Below the pieces are notes generated by a model. The model saw only the letters and a list, made by a program, of their open reading frames with translations. It did no database searches and was not told where the DNA came from. A stretch of 64,000 nt of DNA, from NCBI GenBank assembly GCA_009760855.2, contig WPIO01000084.1, forward strand, positions 576,001 to 640,000, read 5' to 3'. Made by a program: the position numbers and the translations under genes. Source of the stretch: Cristatella mucedo (Eukaryota > Bryozoa > Phylactolaemata > Cristatellidae). Every line of letters begins with the position of its first letter. Positions within the stretch are counted from its first letter, which is position 1. Below are positions 12,601 through 21,445 of this stretch, piece by piece.

Positions 12601-15600
12601 AAATTAAACTACCGGTATGTAAGAAAAAACTAAAACCAGTAAAAATAAAGTAAATTGTGACAAACATAACCGATTTCCGAGAGAGGAACATCAGTATGCT
12701 GTCTTTTGAAATTCACAATCAGGAGCAATAGCAACCTTTAGGAATGAATGCTGAAATTCTAATTATGACCGTTTTAACAGTAAGTAGCTTCTTAAGTTTA
12801 ACGTACCTCTCGTATTTTATCGTAACATAATAATAATTACATCACAGGGCCCTTTTCCAGCAAAGCTTTAAGGATCACTTGTTTAAGAGACGTGTTCTGT
12901 CAGCTGAAAGTTTTTTGCTCCAGAGACCAGCTTCTGTTCGAAATCATTACTGGACCTTCACTTTAAATCATTACTTGACCTTCACTTTGGCCTCTTATCA
13001 GTAGAATGAACCGGTTTTTCACCTGTTCTACTTCACAATTTCATTAATGCGATTGAATATCACACTTGGTATCTTTGAAAAGTATTAATTTCAGCTATAG
13101 ATTGAGGACCCCGCTAAAAGAAAAGGCTTTATATTATGCGATCCTCCTTATGCGATGCATGCAGAAGTAAATAGTCTTTTGAAGAACTTGTCAGACGCAT
13201 TTAAGGACTAATGGATGGAAGTGAGCTTGTACACTGACTTTTATTATTTAAGATAGAGATTTGACCTGCAATACGTTTCCACGTTATTTTAAACTATCTA
13301 GCTAAACATTAATCGCATTGTACAATACAACCATGAGGGTATAGTATGCTCGTTCTTTTTGCGAATAAATGAAGTGCTATTATTTAATTAATGTATGTAA
13401 AGTGTCTCTCACTGGTGCTAGCAACAGTTTCACAGGCTCGCTCGGTTGCTCCTAGCTGTTTTACTCGGCTATTTGGTGCCAGAAGCTCTAAAGTAGCATG
13501 AGGTTAAAGATTAGTCCCACTCTTCTGCCTCTCTCCTTATATTTGCTAGTTATATCCTGCACGAGAAATTTCGACTCAGATAGTTCCAGAACTTAGTAAT
13601 AATAATAATAATAATAATTCACTTGATAAAGCGCCCTCAGAGAACTTAATCTCTCTCTAGGCTAACTTACCTCCCTTTCCGGATCATTTTTATTGAAAAT
13701 AATGTCAACTTTATGCACTCACAGCCTTCTGCTTCTTTTTCTTTGCTGTGGCTACTCATTGAACCAAGGCTTTTAGCAGTCGAGCTTTTATCACTTTTTA
13801 ATCCTAGCTATATCGTGGATGCACCAGTGCCTTTTAGCTTTTCATGAATTTGAACTACTGACCCGCTTGCTTAAACAACAGCATTCATTGCCAGATGTTT
13901 TCTTGTATAATCCTTAGACAGTAATTTCAATAACTCCAACTGACTGTGGCTCATTGTCGTGAATATCTTATGCGGATTTTAGAGATGCATAAAAGTTAAC
14001 ATTGAATAGAGTCAAGGAAACATTTTAACCCCTATATGCCTTATGAGGCTGCCAATTTCTGCTATGGCCTACTTTCCTTAGATCTGGAGTGCTTCATCGC
14101 TTTACTATAAGCTGTCTGTAGAGGTGCTAGTTCAATTTGAAATTGGTGAGCCGTGATGGGACAATAGGTAAGGTCTTTGCTTGTCATGACCTCGGTTTCG
14201 AGGTCGTGGGTTTGAAACCTAAGGTGGGTGATTCTTTATCGCTACTGCAAGTGGTGGTGATAGCCGCAAAGGCTGCTCTGTCGCTATATAAGAGGCTGTT
14301 AAATGGGCTGTTTTATACTCTAACAAACTGGGGATTCAGCTGAGGACTTCTTGAATCGCTTACTGGCATCGTATTTTGGCTAAATATATGGTTTTTGGAG
14401 TTTTGATTTGCCACCTTCAAAAAATTGATTCGTTGTGCACATTTAACACAGCTAAATGTAATGCAAAACTTTCTGTCAGTTCTTTCCGCTGTATCCCAGA
14501 ATTTATAGACCTCAAAACTGTATAGACGTCTTCTAGCTTTTGGGTCTAACATTGACAGCTGAAAGATATTCTGACTTACTGCATTAGGCTTATTTCAAGG
14601 AGACAGCTGTCTTTCATCATTAGCAAGGTCATCTTAAGTTTATAAAATTGGAAGGTAAGTTTAAAGTGAGACATTTTTAAATATTCTATCAATGGTTTGC
14701 TTCAAGCTAGTAAATATATTCAAGGTTTATGCTTATAATAAAATTATTTCAAATATTAAGTTCTGCTCAAAGGACTTATTTTTGAATTCGCAGATTGCAC
14801 TGACATTCCACTTAAAACTAACTATTGTAGAATAGCTGATATGCTCAGATGCTTTCATAATAAAAATGCACATCTTATTTAGTAAACATCTTGTGTTTTA
14901 ATGCAACTGTATCAAGCCTGTCTTTATTCAAGAATGCTATATTTCTATTTGAACCTTTTTGTATCCAATCAGTGGTAAGCTGCCAGTTATGACTTTGAAT
15001 AATTGTGCACCAAGATGCGATGTAAGTTTCGCTGTTAATTGTCTTTTTAGTTCTTCGCTCTTAAGATTAATGATGCTTTCTGTTTCTGGCTGCTTCCGAT
15101 ATTTACTGCTATACCTATCAGATCCAACATGTTTAAAAAAGACATGCTGGATGAGTATATTTGCCTTTGAACTCACGTATGATATGCCATGCACTTAAAG
15201 AAGTTTTCCTGAGATTGTACTGTATTGACACTAATCATCTACTCATTCTATACATCCAATCATTTGCGGAGTTCATTCTTATTGTAATGTGTTTTTCTTT
15301 TGAAGTTTTGTCTTGACCTTTGACTAAAGCACCATCAACATACTAAATCTTAAACTGAGACATTCGGTCAACCTTAAATTACTTTTGAGAACTGTCCCAC
15401 CTATTCTCGGTGCAGCCTGGTCTAAGCCTCAATACACATTATTTCTTTGAAATCCTGGCCGAGACCTTGGAAATCTAACCTAACCCTCATTTAAAAGGCT
15501 ATTGTAATGCAAATTTATGTTTCAATGCTTAGGAGGTCATTGAGAAAGTGCATGAGTTGATGCGTCTGTGGATTTACGGTTGAACAGGTGGCTGTTTTTT

Positions 15601-16812
15601 ATAGAAATGATAGAGCCGTAGTTTTCAGATTTTTTTTTATGTCGAGGATGTTATGACAGTAATCAGTAATAATCGTCAATACTCAATGAACTCTTCAGCT
15701 ACATACAAATATTTTGAAAAACATGCCACGGCCATCACGGCTGCTGAGCGTTTGCTACTGAGCAGTCAGGTCAAGCCGTAGTGGTTCACTCAGTAGATAC
15801 ACGTTGTAAATTCATTAAATATGTCTCAGAGAATGTGCTAATGATAATTACTTGCATCCATTTAACTGCACTAGTGTCTTCTCTGCCACAAATTACGGAT
15901 ATGGAAACCATCAGGCGGCAAACAAAGCTCTTGGCACGTCAGTAAAACAACTAATCTTCTTATAGTGTAATTAAAATGCTGCTGCTGCTGGAAGCACCCG
16001 TGCAATCAAATTTCGTATTCACGTCCAATACGTGCCTTAGTCAAGATTCTTACTCCACTGCTGCACTTAATTCTCTTATTTACTGGATATCGAGTGGCTA
16101 CAGAAATTTCCTCCTTACCCATGCCCAATTATGTTTTAGTTCTCATATGGATTATGCAACGTCCTGCTGCTTCTGGTTGGTTTTTTGGAGCTCATCTTTT
16201 CGATATGGGTATCAGCTCAATGCTGTAAAGGTGTATGCCGTTGCTGCATGAGCGGGGAGATATCTTCACTTCAGGTAAGGGAGCATCCAACTTGTACTGT
16301 AGAACATCTGACTTCGCTTTGATATCTCGCCTACGAGTGATTAAGGAGTTGTATCGTGCCTTTTTATGCACCAAAAATTTTGCTTATTGTATAGCCATTG
16401 TAAATTAACTCGAATATTGTATTATGGTCGACAGCATGTCATTGTGCCCTTCATTGGGCCAGCGGATGCACGACCCATGATGGCCTCTCCAAATCGGGCT
16501 TGTACTAGCCAGCTAATACTACCGATTAGACAGCTATCGGTGAAAGCTTTTCACAGCCACATCGGCAGCAAGTACTCCATGCTCAGAGGACAGCAATCAG
16601 CGATAGTGCAACCTCGAGAGAGTCCGGTGTTGGCACCTGGCAGGCACGAGTCGGCTATCCAGCAGCCACATGGTGAGAATCAGGCGAGCTTACATGACGG
16701 GCTACTAGTGACGAAAGTACACAGTCATAATGGCCCTCCGTCGGTCCTACAATTGAGCTCACACCAAGAAGGTGAGCTCTATGCGGCTTCGAAGAAGACG
16801 TTGGCAAAATGA
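1181..16812 (+). CDS. Gene A: CD20/MS4A-like four-span membrane protein, 5'-partial, spliced
   Basis: Four exons are inferred: 1181-1237, 9900-10019, 16140-16274 and 16435-16812, all in phase 0, giving 229 visible residues with the start missing. The order is: end of TM2 with a G-x-x-G-x-x-A-G motif, TM3 with a short cysteine-containing loop, TM4 ending in a cysteine cluster, then a 125-residue hydrophilic tail. This matches the topology of the CD20/MS4A family (membrane-spanning 4-domain proteins, both ends in the cytosol). The visible introns are about 8.7 kb, 6.1 kb and 160 bp; the first two are full of LINEs and SINEs. Gene B at 43-48 kb has the same arrangement. Family assignment rests on pattern and topology, not a database search. 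Other CD20-like proteins such as sarcospan are possible. Confidence 0.6.
1238..4350. other. Gene A intron, first part: mostly no recognisable feature
   Basis: Inferred intron. It contains an AT-rich tract at about 2505-2620 with repeated 'tttataaat/ttatattata' words and scattered short open frames (for example 1529-1720 plus, 1933-2169 minus) without recognisable domains. Around 3300-3430 there is a short tRNA-like stretch too weak to call. Positions 3780-4340 have a denser base composition than the surroundings (see the separate entry). Confidence 0.4.
3780..4340 (-). repeat. Unclassified repeat-like segment with an open minus frame
   Basis: Less AT-rich than its flanks, with a 78-codon minus-strand frame (4091-3855) rich in Arg, Lys and Thr. 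It sits directly next to the 3' end of a minus-strand LINE family A copy. I do not recognise a domain. It may be the remnant of an older element or of the gag-like ORF1 of a LINE. Called mainly because of composition and context. Confidence 0.2.
4360..6120 (-). repeat. LINE family A, 5'-truncated copy with reverse transcriptase core, decayed
   Basis: On the minus strand this reads a CR1/L2-type reverse transcriptase in several frames. A segment with SLEISAAFDGINQRIIFERL (about 5615-5520, from the palm A-motif region) is followed by L-A-P-V-L-F-T-V-Y-T-L-P-L and then FYGDD in place of the usual YADD catalytic box (about 5300-5270). Then come the R-L-D-F-C-K-L-V-L block (about 4890) and the C-terminal APAYPSNLL...FGD block near 4680-4560. 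The 3' UTR starts near 4440. Stops and frame shifts separate the pieces, so it is dead. The 3' tail microsatellite is not obvious here. Its 5' end near 6120 is approximate. Confidence 0.8.
6576..6680. repeat. (AT)n microsatellite with a repeated 'cgttaa' interruption
   Basis: Long alternating AT runs broken by 'acatatatat', 'agcgttaat' and 'accgttaat' at regular spacing, giving a small higher-order pattern of about 40 bp. The apparent open frame rich in I and Y across it is a by-product of the microsatellite. Confidence 0.9.
7045..7570 (-). repeat. LINE family B (CR1/L2-type), 3' end
   Basis: Minus-strand open frame 7473-7168 carries the family B C-terminus: FQPPRALR, NKLAVPFLRLKTIGGRSFSS, a GLRNSLPRLLRN block and a serine/phenylalanine-rich end. 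The 3' end on the minus strand reaches 'ggagatacatt' near 7050, the start of the family's ATTACA-type tail. The same block occurs at 28.5-29.6, 36.2-36.4 and 59.0-60.3 kb. The 5' side is cut near 7560 at 'actaaacatgattg'. Distinct from family A in sequence and in tail repeat. Confidence 0.85.
7571..8039. other. Intronic stretch between two LINE copies; no gene seen
   Basis: AT-rich sequence up to about 7850. From about 7850 to 8039 weak family A 3' UTR words appear (for example 'ggcactttgtaagg', 'gtagcatgctaaatgtcaacc'), so the following LINE copy probably starts near 7840 in a badly decayed form. Confidence 0.4.
8040..9560 (-). repeat. LINE family A, 5'-truncated copy with mutated catalytic box
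   Basis: Minus-strand frames carry, from upstream to downstream: L-L-D-L-like palm remnants near 9290-9240, the S-G-K-L-W-S-I-D-F-K-G segment near 9040-9000, V-P-P-G-S-V-L-S-P-V near 8965, then KLYIDDTELYLCF near 8875-8840 where YADD has become YIDD. Next is the S-I-L-D-F-C-D-S-L-P-A-G block near 8465 and the LADLHWLSVKRSIEFK block near 8340. Frames are broken repeatedly. The copy is part of the gene A intron and shows no sign of activity. Confidence 0.8.
9561..9899. other. Intron just upstream of gene A TM3 exon
   Basis: AT-rich sequence with a pyrimidine-rich run 'cattcatttaattgttcgtttttatag' ending at 9899, which serves as the acceptor for the next exon. Decayed LINE sequence may reach about 9700. 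Nothing else seen. Confidence 0.5.
9900..10019 (+). CDS. Gene A exon (120 nt): TM3 and short loop
   Basis: Acceptor tttttatag at 9899, donor ACT|gtaagt after 10019, phase 0 at both ends, 40 codons. It begins MILTMAMSIISSLVTGAMIF and continues FSIANLNICIDNSYTYKDCT. The S-x-x-S-S-L-x-x-x-G-x-x-(I/L)-x-x-x-x-x-L pattern is that of TM3 in CD20/MS4A proteins. After the helix a polar loop has two cysteines (C-x9-C), as would suit an extracellular disulfide loop. The gene B counterpart is 126 nt (45569-45694) and also ends with a cysteine pair. The first Met codon is inside the protein and is probably not a start. Confidence 0.65.
10170..10270 (+). repeat. LINE family A 3' tail fragment
   Basis: About 100 bp of family A 3' end: 'gcagcaaatgtaaagcacct', 'agaaatagattgagttccct', 'gagggcgctttatcg' and a (TTATTA)-like tail. 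It is 5'-truncated and sits in gene A's second intron. Confidence 0.85.
10271..13595. other. Gene A second intron; AT-rich, few features
   Basis: Scanned on both strands. I see an AT microsatellite at about 11518-11546 ('atgtatatatatatatatatgtgtg') and a 24-bp tandem duplication at 12941-12988. Open frames here (10531-10737, 10757-10990 minus, 11627-11899, 12318-12581) are short, AT-rich in codon use and carry no recognisable motif. A splice-like acceptor at 10564 followed by a 13-codon open stretch is not convincing. Confidence 0.4.
12941..12988. repeat. 24-bp tandem duplication
   Basis: Two adjacent copies of a 24-bp word beginning 'aaatcattact' and ending 'ccttcacttt' at 12941-12964 and 12965-12988, differing at one base (g/t). 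Confidence 0.9.
13596..13662 (-). repeat. LINE family A 3' tail fragment
   Basis: (TAA)n tail followed by 'cacttgataaagcgccctca' and 'gagaacttaatctctctcta', the reverse complement of the family A 3' terminus. Only about 65 bp remain. Confidence 0.85.
14149..14310 (+). repeat. SINE family 1 (tRNA-derived)
   Basis: About 160 bp starting 'gccgtgatggg', with an A-box-like region, a stem 'gacctcggtttcgaggtcg', a B-box-like 'gggtttgaaacc', then a non-tRNA body 'gcaagtggtggtgatagccg' and an end 'agaggctgttaaat'. Related copies occur at 17070-17224 and 52870-53030 (both minus) and 46048-46203 (plus). Recurrence and the internal promoter boxes mark a Pol III SINE and not a host tRNA gene. Confidence 0.75.
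14311..16139. other. Gene A second intron, 3' part; no further feature recognised
   Basis: No repeat of the families described elsewhere was recognised. Overlapping open frames on both strands at 14937-15198 carry no known motif. The open frame 15976-16251 overlaps the real exon at 16140 in a different frame. The intron ends with 'cccaattatgttttag' at 16139. Confidence 0.4.
16140..16274 (+). CDS. Gene A exon (135 nt): TM4 and cysteine cluster
   Basis: Acceptor atgttttag ends at 16139 (its TAG would be an in-frame stop, so the exon cannot begin earlier in this frame). Donor CAG|gtaagg follows 16274. The 45 codons begin FSYGLCNVLLLLVGFLELIF and continue through SIWVSAQCCKGVCRCC, then a polar end. 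The L-x-x-L-E-x-x-x-S-x-x-x-S segment is the TM4 pattern of CD20-like proteins. The run QCCKGVCRCC just inside the membrane is a likely palmitoylation site (inference). Phase 0 at both ends. Confidence 0.65.
16435..16812 (+). CDS. Gene A last coding exon (378 nt): cytosolic C-terminal tail
   Basis: Joins in phase 0 after a 160-bp intron; acceptor 'ggtcgacag' at 16434 has a weak pyrimidine tract. It encodes 125 residues and a TGA at 16810-16812. The base composition is clearly richer in GC than the surroundings. The tail is hydrophilic, rich in Ser, Gln, His and Pro, with two related words (QQSAIVQP and ESAIQQPH) about 20 residues apart. No domain recognised; long disordered tails are usual in this family. 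The open frame extends upstream to 16366, so another acceptor is conceivable, but the frame supports this one. Confidence 0.6.
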   Translation, partial: HVIVPFIGPADARPMMASPNRACTSQLILPIRQLSVKAFHSHIGSKYSMLRGQQSAIVQPRESPVLAPGRHESAIQQPHGENQASLHDGLLVTKVHSHNGPPSVLQLSSHQEGELYAASKKTLAK

Positions 16813-16901
16813 CCGTAACTTTAAATTTTTACAGTAACACAGATGAGCTCTTCACTTTTTTACAATTGGACAGACACTTAATAGCCAGTAATTTATTTCA
16901 G

Positions 16902-16973
16902 CTGGGTTTTCATAATTCAATTGATCTTTTTGAATGGATAGTACTGACTGCATTGCCAACTTTAAGACTTGTG
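16902..16973 (+). CDS. Possible 72-nt exon downstream of gene A (unassigned)
   Basis: Strong acceptor 'tttatttcag' at 16901 and donor GTG|gtaagc after 16973 enclose 24 open codons in phase 0, reading LGFHNSIDLFEWIVLTALPT then LRLV. Gene B's TM2 exon is also exactly 72 nt and phase 0. Residue similarity between them is weak. It could be the 5' exon of another paralogue, a relic of a duplicated exon, or chance. Confidence 0.25.
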
Positions 16974-17046
16974 GTAAGCCATTTGAGGCTAAGGCGAATG
17001 CACTGCTTTTAGTTCTGATATAAAATAGACTCGATGACCCACCTCA

Positions 17047-17056
17047 AATAAATAAA
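17047..17056 (+). terminator. Candidate polyadenylation signals for gene A
   Basis: Two overlapping AATAAA words about 235 bp after the gene A stop codon, just before a SINE. No other AATAAA was noticed nearer the stop. Only transcript ends would confirm use. Confidence 0.35.
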
Positions 17057-17069
17057 TCCTTGTTGATGA

Positions 17070-17224
17070 AACAGCCTCTTTTTGTATAGCGACAGTAGAG
17101 CCTTTACGGCTATCACCACCGCTTGCAGTGGCGGTACAGAATCGCTCACTGCAGGGATCAAACCCACAACCTAGGGACTGAGGTCGTGAAAGCAACCGCC
17201 TTACCTAGTGTGCCATCACGGCTA
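17070..17224 (-). repeat. SINE family 1, minus orientation
   Basis: Reverse complement of the 14.15-kb SINE: begins 'aacagcctctttttgtatag', contains 'ctatcaccaccgcttgcagt', a B-box complement 'gggatcaaaccc' and ends 'gtgccatcacggct'. Nearly the same as the copy at 52870-53030. Confidence 0.8.
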
Positions 17225-18282
17225 ACCAACCTTAAAGTCACTTGTCTTATTTCGTCCACCAAAAATCACCAATCACGTTGTCTACGCTTATAAGCCAAAC
17301 TGAACTAGCTTACCGTAGTAATTCTTTTCAATTTAGAGACATTTATAGTGGCAGCTTAACTCAAATAAATATTACTTGGCCAATTTACTCAAATTTATCA
17401 ACACAATTGGCTATTGGAATTTGAGTACCACCCAAACTGTCAGAGCAACACCTCCCTTTGCTTAATAAATATTATCGTATTGCAAATATCAGCATCATAA
17501 TTTGCATTTGAGTTCCCTATAGAATGCTATCTACGTCTTAGTAATTTATTTAACTTTGTAATATTAATATGGATTCAAAGCCTGGTTAGCTTTGGTTGAA
17601 CTACCAACAAGAAAAATACAAAAATATAATAATAAATTCGCATTTTTCATTTTTCTAATAAGCAAGATTTTAGCATTTCGTCTTTGGCTATATTCTGAAG
17701 TGGGAAGTGGGTCTGTATCACTTAATTTACGATTAAAGTGTTATAATTTGCAGAAGGCGTTGGCAAATAAATGTAAAATTTTCTTTCATTAGGATGCACG
17801 GATAGTGCAGTTTTCCACGTTCTAACGAATGTCTCTCTAGGTAATTAAATTTATTTAAAACGGCCTTCGTGATATTTCAAAACTTCGGTGTATTGATCTT
17901 AAGGCCGCAGTCTTTACAAATTCTTGACACTGTTGAGATCTACCACATTATTCATGTAGTCAGAACCGAAAAAGTAGTTCGTGGATTCTGCTGAATAATT
18001 AACTCAGGTTCTGGTACCCGAGAAAAAATTAGTAAGCAACGTGAAAGTGTGTGACAGGACCTCAAAGTCAATGTATGTGTTATTAAATAACCACTGCATT
18101 AGAGAAGACTAAACGTTAGCATTAATATTTATTTGGAAAGAATATCGCTTGAAATTTGCCAAGGAAGGTTCAGTCGATTCACGAACTTCATCTTTAGGCC
18201 ATATATGTTGGCGTAAGAGCCTCGGCGGCTAAGAAGACTTTAAAACTATTAATTAGAGTTCAACCTATTGAACAAAATAATT
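17225..18282. other. Intergenic, no gene recognised
   Basis: AT-rich DNA with two short open frames (17242-17424, 17592-17792) that show no known motif. A (TA)n run begins at 18283. Confidence 0.4.
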
Positions 18283-18310
18283 TATATATATATATATATA
18301 TATATATATG
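18283..18310. repeat. (TA)n microsatellite
   Basis: About 28 bp of alternating TA directly upstream of SINE-like sequence. Confidence 0.9.
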
Positions 18311-18600
18311 CAGAAGAGCCTTAGTGGCTATCACTCCCTCTTGCATTAGGTGCATTCAAAATTTCCTGCTTTATAACTTGAAACTACAAGCTGAATCTTA
18401 AGTTGGGACAAACTTCCCCCTCCAGACAAGGACTTGGGTCAAAGAGTAGACAGAAGGTCGGCTTATTTAACGGCCTCTTCTGCTTAGCTACAGAACTGCC
18501 TGTGCTACTACTACTATCACTCGCAGTGGAAAATAATGGCCTAGTATAGCAATTGAACCCATGACGTGGGGCGCGGAGCTGGAGCTCCAAATGCTTAGGT
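18311..18600 (-). repeat. Degenerate SINE family 1-like sequence, minus orientation
   Basis: Pieces resembling SINE 1 in minus orientation: 'gagccttagtggctatcact' near 18316, then 'cggcctcttctgcttagcta' near 18471, 'actatcactcgcagtgg' near 18514 and a B-box complement 'caattgaacccatgacg' near 18548. Divergent, possibly two overlapping old insertions or a separate subfamily. Confidence 0.5.
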
Positions 18601-19850
18601 TTAGACCCAGAAAAAGCGCGACAAAAGCTACTGTATAACGGGTTCAGTAATGTGGGAAAATTGTTTAAATGAGGTCAACGAGATATGTATATTTACTAGC
18701 AGGGCTGTTTTTTTATTAAAGCTAGTCATTACAAGAGGAAGCAGCTCAGCACTGTTAGCGTTAATAATTTTGCTCACTAAAAGAAAAGCCTTGCATTTTG
18801 AACAATTATTTCACACACATAATTTTAGCATTGCCATAAGTATTAAATTGGGATTGATAACATCTGTGAGTGATTAGTAGCCCTAAAAGCTGGGAACCTT
18901 TACAGAACTAAATCACAGTAAGGTATCAATAAAAAATACATATTGACTTTCATCCAAATGATCTTCACTAGTTTACCCTAGCAGTGCCGATGGCTGCCAA
19001 AATATTGTGTATCCTATAATATAAAGCAATTACAGCAGTAAAGCCCAACCTTTGACAACTAAAAATTATTTCATCTATTATAATAAAGAAATCGCAGCAC
19101 GGTAGCCTAATCAAAGAGAATATCAGGGTTAATCTTACCACTCGTAGTCGTAATTGTAGTATGAAACCTGAAGTACGGAGACCTAACTAAGCAGAGGAAA
19201 CACGTGAAAACTATATATCTGGCTAGCATTTTTATGTCAGTGTGAGCTTTGAGGCCCTTGTGCGACGGCAAAACATCATTACATGAATTTCGAGCAGATC
19301 TCAGATATTGTTACAATAAATTGTCGTCCTTTGCCCCGCATGACGTACACGTACTTCAACATTTGGTTAGTTGGTCAAATCAGTCTGCAGCCGGCAATCG
19401 ATTAATGCACTGCCTGCCACGATAGCAGGTGCTCCGGTTCTTCAGTCGCTTCATAAATGATTCCACTGAATTAGCAAGCCTTTACTTTGTATTAGCAATA
19501 CTTTGAGGACGCAAATGGAATGATTCAAGGTGCTGTGACGTCTCGGATGAATTCAAAGAGCTTTCGCGCGCATCCAGTCTCCATTGATAGCTGAAGCTCT
19601 CGACATATAGCAAGACAGCTGCATGCACAGACTATCGAATTTACTAACTTTTTGTGCTTCAATTTGCTATTAAATTGAAACCTTCTATGGAGAAAAGAGT
19701 ACTTGATCCTTACATTGCTGGCAATTCTGAAAAACTACAAATTGTTAACTACAAAGCAACGATACTTTGCAATGGTTTCTCTGCCAACTTTGAATTCGAA
19801 GTCAGAGTACCATATGCTGAAAATATTTAAATTATGATCAAGCACATATG
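18601..19850. other. Intergenic, no gene recognised
   Basis: AT-rich. The frame 18650-18877 has a hydrophobic segment (LLALIILLTKRKA) between acceptor-like and donor-like signals but no similarity I can name. The 69-codon minus frame at 19735-19944 overlaps the start of the next LINE. Confidence 0.35.
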
Positions 19851-21040
19851 CTATGCTGCAGCCACCATATTCTTCATCAGTGCTTGGTCCTGTTGTATTT
19901 TCACGGTTTATACTCTTCCTCTTGCCGATGCGATTGATAAGCACAATCTAGGCTTTCACTTCAATGCCTATGACACACAGTTGTGCCTTTGCTTCGATCC
20001 CTGCCAGCCCTCGAACACGTCGAGTCTCTCAACTAAGTTGCCAAATACATTGTTGAAATCTGCACATGGATGGCATGAAATATTCTTAAATTAGATGAGG
20101 ATAAAACCAGCTTGATAGTATTTGCAAACCAAGTGTAGTTCAGAAATTTGAAAGTCTAACGCTCAAAATCGGCTATGTCAACATATCTCCTGTTGAATCT
20201 GCACCGGATCTATGTGTCATGTTCCAAAGTTACCTTTCGTTAGACGACCACATCAGCTCCACAATCAAGTCTGCCTACTTTAAGCTACATAACATTGCTA
20301 CAATTCAGGCTTGTTTAGATAATGATACCACGTCTAAGTTGGTCTATGCATTTGCGACATCACGTCTTGACTTCTATAACTCACTGCTTGCTGGTCTACT
20401 AGCCCGCAGAATGAGGCACTGACAGCTGGTGCAAAACTCTACAACTAGGCTTGTCTGTCGTGAGAGTCGCATTTGCCAGAGCTTCTCACCAACCTGCAAT
20501 GGCTACCAGTCGAGCATCGCATCGACATTAGCATTTTGTCGTTCACAATTAGGTCCCTTCATTCTTTGGCTACAGCCTGCCTATCAGATGTTCTGCCTCA
20601 ATAGGCTAAGCATCGTACCACCCACTTTTCCGGGATCTATCTGTTTACCTATAGCTCATACAAACCTCAAATACTTTGGAGACCGTGCCTTTAGTTCGTA
20701 TGCTCCCAAAGCCTGGAACTCACTCCCGACTTGAATCACGACATCCAATGACTTGACTATATTTAAAAAGAAATTAAAAGCAGACCTATTTATTACAGCA
20801 TTTAGAGGGCCCCTGAGATTCGTCATTTATGTGCTTATGCATGCTGACACTGAGCATGCTGCCACTAACCACACTTGCATGCTGGTCCTGTGCATGTTAT
20901 TGTTGTTGTTTATCGAGCACGCTACAACTAACCATTCAATCGTTTCCTCTGCAGCAAATGTAAAGCACCTAGAAAGAGATTTGAGTTCTCTGACGGCGCT
21001 TTATCGTGAGTAATTATTGGTATTATTATTATGCAACCCA
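19851..21040 (+). repeat. LINE family A, 1.2-kb 5'-truncated copy
   Basis: Starts within the reverse transcriptase palm: V-Y-T-L-P-L-A-D-A-I-D-K-H-N-L-G-F-H-F then NAYDTQ where active copies should have YADDTQ, so the catalytic pair is lost. Then 'SYLSLDDHISSTIKSAYFKL' near 20225, SRLDFYNSLLAG near 20370, the C-terminal block to 'APKAWNSLPT' at 20734 and a 3' UTR ending in GCTTTATCG plus a (TTA)n tail near 21010-21035. Four frames carry the pieces. It is the longest plus-strand copy of the family here with the 3' end intact. Confidence 0.85.
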
Positions 21041-21287
21041 CTTTATACACCGCGAAATATTAAATAATCCTTGCTCGTTATAAATAATGTTTGGTTTAAA
21101 ACCAAATAAGTTTTTGCTGGCAGTTTAAAATCGTTTGAAACCATTTTTGCTGTTTTATTAGTTTTTTACTTGCTTTTTAAAACACTCCAGTCAGCTCTTT
21201 CGTCTTATTCCCGGCTGTTACTCCTGGCCGGCTGCTCGTTTGGTTTGGTTCTTACTCGAAAACTACTGCACCCTTTTCGATGAAGAT

Positions 21288-21445
21288 ACCGAGCAGGTTT
21301 GGCCCAGTGGTTAAGGTGCTCGCCCCGATCAAGATCGGGCCGAGGTCGTGGGTTTGAGCTCTGTGACATATTTCCAACGCCTGAATAGAGATTTAGCTCT
21401 CTTAGGGCTCGATATAAATGAATTGTATATTTTATATTAAGACTA
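21288..21445 (+). repeat. SINE family 2 (tRNA-derived)
   Basis: Contains a good A box 'tggcccagtggttaagg', a stem 'cgatcaagatcgggccgagg', a B-box 'gtgggtttgagctc', then the body 'cctgaatagagatttagctc' and an AT-rich end. Related copies: 54966-55140 (plus) and 56300-56445 (minus). Different body from SINE 1. Confidence 0.7.

Noticed and set aside
14149-14310. tRNA gene
   Set aside because: tRNA-like boxes are part of repeated SINE units; no complete cloverleaf was found.
18719-18864. A 144-nt exon-like segment with a hydrophobic helix, thought to follow the 16902 exon
   Set aside because: Acceptor and donor are weak, and the residues do not resemble the TM3 exons of gene A or B.
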